This document shows positions 7,469 to 8,316 of a stretch of 8,316 nucleotides of DNA, piece by piece. The position numbers were made by a program, and so were the translations under genes. Origin of the DNA: an uncultured Bryobacterales bacterium (GTDB lineage: Bacteria; Acidobacteriota; Terriglobia; Bryobacterales; Bryobacteraceae); the NCBI GenBank assembly GCA_937859895.1, contig CALMAV010000458.1, positions 1-8,316 on the forward strand, in the 5' to 3' direction. The notes under the pieces are model-generated. The model was not told the DNA's origin, made no database searches, and was given only the letters and a program-made list of their open reading frames with translations. The stretch's first letter is position 1; every line of letters begins with the position of its first letter.

Positions 7469-8036
7469 GCTACGAAAGCTTCTGAATTCTCGGATCTGCC
7501 AACTCGGCCATCGGCGGAAAGCAAATAGCGCTGGAAGCAAAGTGCAAAGTGTTGATGCCGTGCACCTCGACCGGTCCGAACGCGACGTCGATGCCCCTTT
7601 AAGAAACACGCGTGGTTAACCCGGGTTCCCGTTCCGTAGATACTCAAGTCCTGTATTTAAACCGCATCCTAAGCGACAGCAGAGAACTAGCTACTTCAGC
7701 CCAAACTTCGCACCACTGTTCGAGCTTCCTCATGCAGAGAGTACAACTGGTCCTGCTCTATTAGCGTGATCACTATCACTCATTGCGGCATTCAAATTCC
7801 AGAAGGGGGCATGGTCGGGCTGCGGCGATGAAGCTGAGCTTATCGAAATTCACGGTGCACCACATGGCTTCAACCGCTTTTCGCTTCAGATTGCTGAGAT
7901 CGCCAATCGGTATGCCCGCGAGTGGCTCGTAGCACGGCATCTAGGTAGAAAAGGATGCAAGTCGTTGTTCAAGTTGTTGTTCTCTTCAACAGCTTCGCCG
8001 TGTTTGCAATTGCAGAGTTCGAAGAGACTGATGTTC

Positions 8037-8316
8037 TTACCGGCTCAGTATTGTTTCCCGGCCGCTCTGCCGAGTCTCCCATCCTCCTATCTCTAACTCC
8101 GGGCGATCCCCTTCGGTCTCTGGAAAGCCTAGGCACAGATAGGCAATCAGCCTCCGTTCGGCAGGTACATCGAGTGTCGTATGCGCCTGCACCGGGTTCA
8201 AGATCGAAACCCGACCTAGTCCAACTCCAGATGCTCGCGCTAGTAACCACAAAATATGCACGGCACAGACCGCCGAGTAGGACAGCATCTCAGGCATCGT
8301 TTTGGTTCCAAGTCCA
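8037..8316 (-). CDS. bluB: 5,6-dimethylbenzimidazole synthase (BluB), C-terminal part; 5' end outside window
   Basis: BluB breaks down reduced FMN with O2 to give 5,6-dimethylbenzimidazole, the lower ligand of vitamin B12. The frame is open to the window edge, so 92 C-terminal residues are seen of a protein usually somewhat over 200 long. Recognisable pieces in order: TMPEMLSYSAVCAVHILWL and LARASGVGLGRVSIL (the helix and following strand of the nitroreductase fold), AYLCLGFP, then RPELEIGGWETR, which resembles the BluB-typical end (RPELE..GW..R). Where most relatives have Trp after the Gly-x-Gly (GVGWVSI), this one has Arg. The TAA at 8039-8037 ends the protein soon after the GW motif. The FMN-binding N-terminal part is outside the window, so another nitroreductase-family role cannot be fully excluded. 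It reads in the same direction as the polyol operon but is about 690 bases away, so it is probably a separate transcription unit. Confidence 0.82.
   Translation of the reverse strand, partial: GLGTKTMPEMLSYSAVCAVHILWLLARASGVGLGRVSILNPVQAHTTLDVPAERRLIAYLCLGFPETEGDRPELEIGGWETRQSGRETILSR

Larger units (their letters stand above)
7350..8036. other. Intergenic stretch of about 690 bases without a convincing gene
   Basis: This lies between the 3' end of the bluB-like gene and the start of the polyol operon, both on the minus strand. I see no tRNA, rRNA, insertion sequence or CRISPR repeat. Short open frames exist on both strands, including 54 codons at 7940-7776 on the minus strand and an open frame without an early start codon at 7770-8093 on the plus strand, but none resembles a known protein or has a good ribosome site. 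The part nearest the operon (7350-7470) holds promoter- and operator-like elements and a hairpin. GTGATcactATCAC at 7766-7779 is a small dyad of unknown meaning. The rest may be a decayed gene or regulatory DNA; I cannot tell. Confidence 0.6.

Noticed and set aside
7618..7627. Perfect 10-base palindrome AACCCGGGTT
   Set aside because: Short palindromes of this kind are expected by chance, and it is not placed near a start or next to another copy.
7441..7647. Overlapping minus-strand frames of 62-68 codons upstream of the polyol operon
   Set aside because: Arg/Ser/Cys-rich translations without domains or ribosome sites, overlapping each other in two frames. They look like chance open frames.
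7776..7940. 54-codon open frame on the minus strand starting with ATG
   Set aside because: No ribosome binding site, an in-frame stop directly before the ATG, no similarity I recognise and a Cys-rich, uneven composition. It is probably chance.
7964..7982. GTTGTTC repeated twice within 19 bases downstream of bluB
   Set aside because: A low-complexity GTT run. Two copies do not make a CRISPR or other repeat array.
7770..8093. Plus-strand open frame of about 108 codons with protein-like stretches
   Set aside because: It has no ATG or GTG near its beginning, and its second part is antisense to the bluB coding region, which explains why it stays open. A decayed gene is possible but not supported.

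Overview
The window looks like an ordinary chromosomal stretch of a Gram-negative bacterium. The evidence for this is a gene for ADP-heptose synthesis (LPS core), a periplasmic-type sugar-binding protein with a signal peptide, and a moderate GC content. A transporter with a C-terminal universal stress protein domain, next to hldD and a polyol operon, would fit a soil Acidobacteriota of the Terriglobia type. That placement is an impression from gene style, not something the sequence proves.

Layout: (1) Bases 1-569, plus strand: the 3' end of a gene for a membrane protein. A final hydrophobic helix is followed by a complete Usp domain. (2) 562-1626, plus strand: hldD, ADP-L-glycero-D-manno-heptose 6-epimerase. 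Its start overlaps the end of the previous gene, so the two are probably co-transcribed and translationally coupled. (3) 7349 down to 1623, minus strand: a compact five-gene polyol operon. The order in the direction of transcription is binding protein (smoE-like), two permeases (smoF- and smoG-like), ATPase (smoK-like), then a long-chain mannitol 2-dehydrogenase. Gaps are only 11-16 bases. The last stop codon overlaps the hldD stop codon on the opposite strand. (4) 7350-8036: about 690 bases with no convincing gene. It holds the operon's presumed promoter region, an operator-like half palindrome and a 27-base hairpin. (5) 8037-8316, minus strand: the C-terminal 92 residues of a BluB-type nitroreductase-fold enzyme, 5,6-dimethylbenzimidazole synthase, cut by the window edge.

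How the genes work together: the binding protein captures a hexitol (mannitol, sorbitol or a related polyol) outside the inner membrane. SmoF and SmoG form the channel and SmoK powers import. The dehydrogenase then oxidises mannitol to fructose with NAD+. Unlike the known pseudomonad and Rhodobacter operons, no regulator, fructokinase, xylulokinase or sorbitol dehydrogenase lies inside the window, so fructose phosphorylation and regulation must be encoded elsewhere. The hldD and bluB genes serve separate pathways (LPS core heptose and cobamide lower ligand).

I found no convincing new system. The points most worth a second look are the Usp-tailed membrane protein, the stop-codon overlap between convergent genes and the unexplained 690-base gap.
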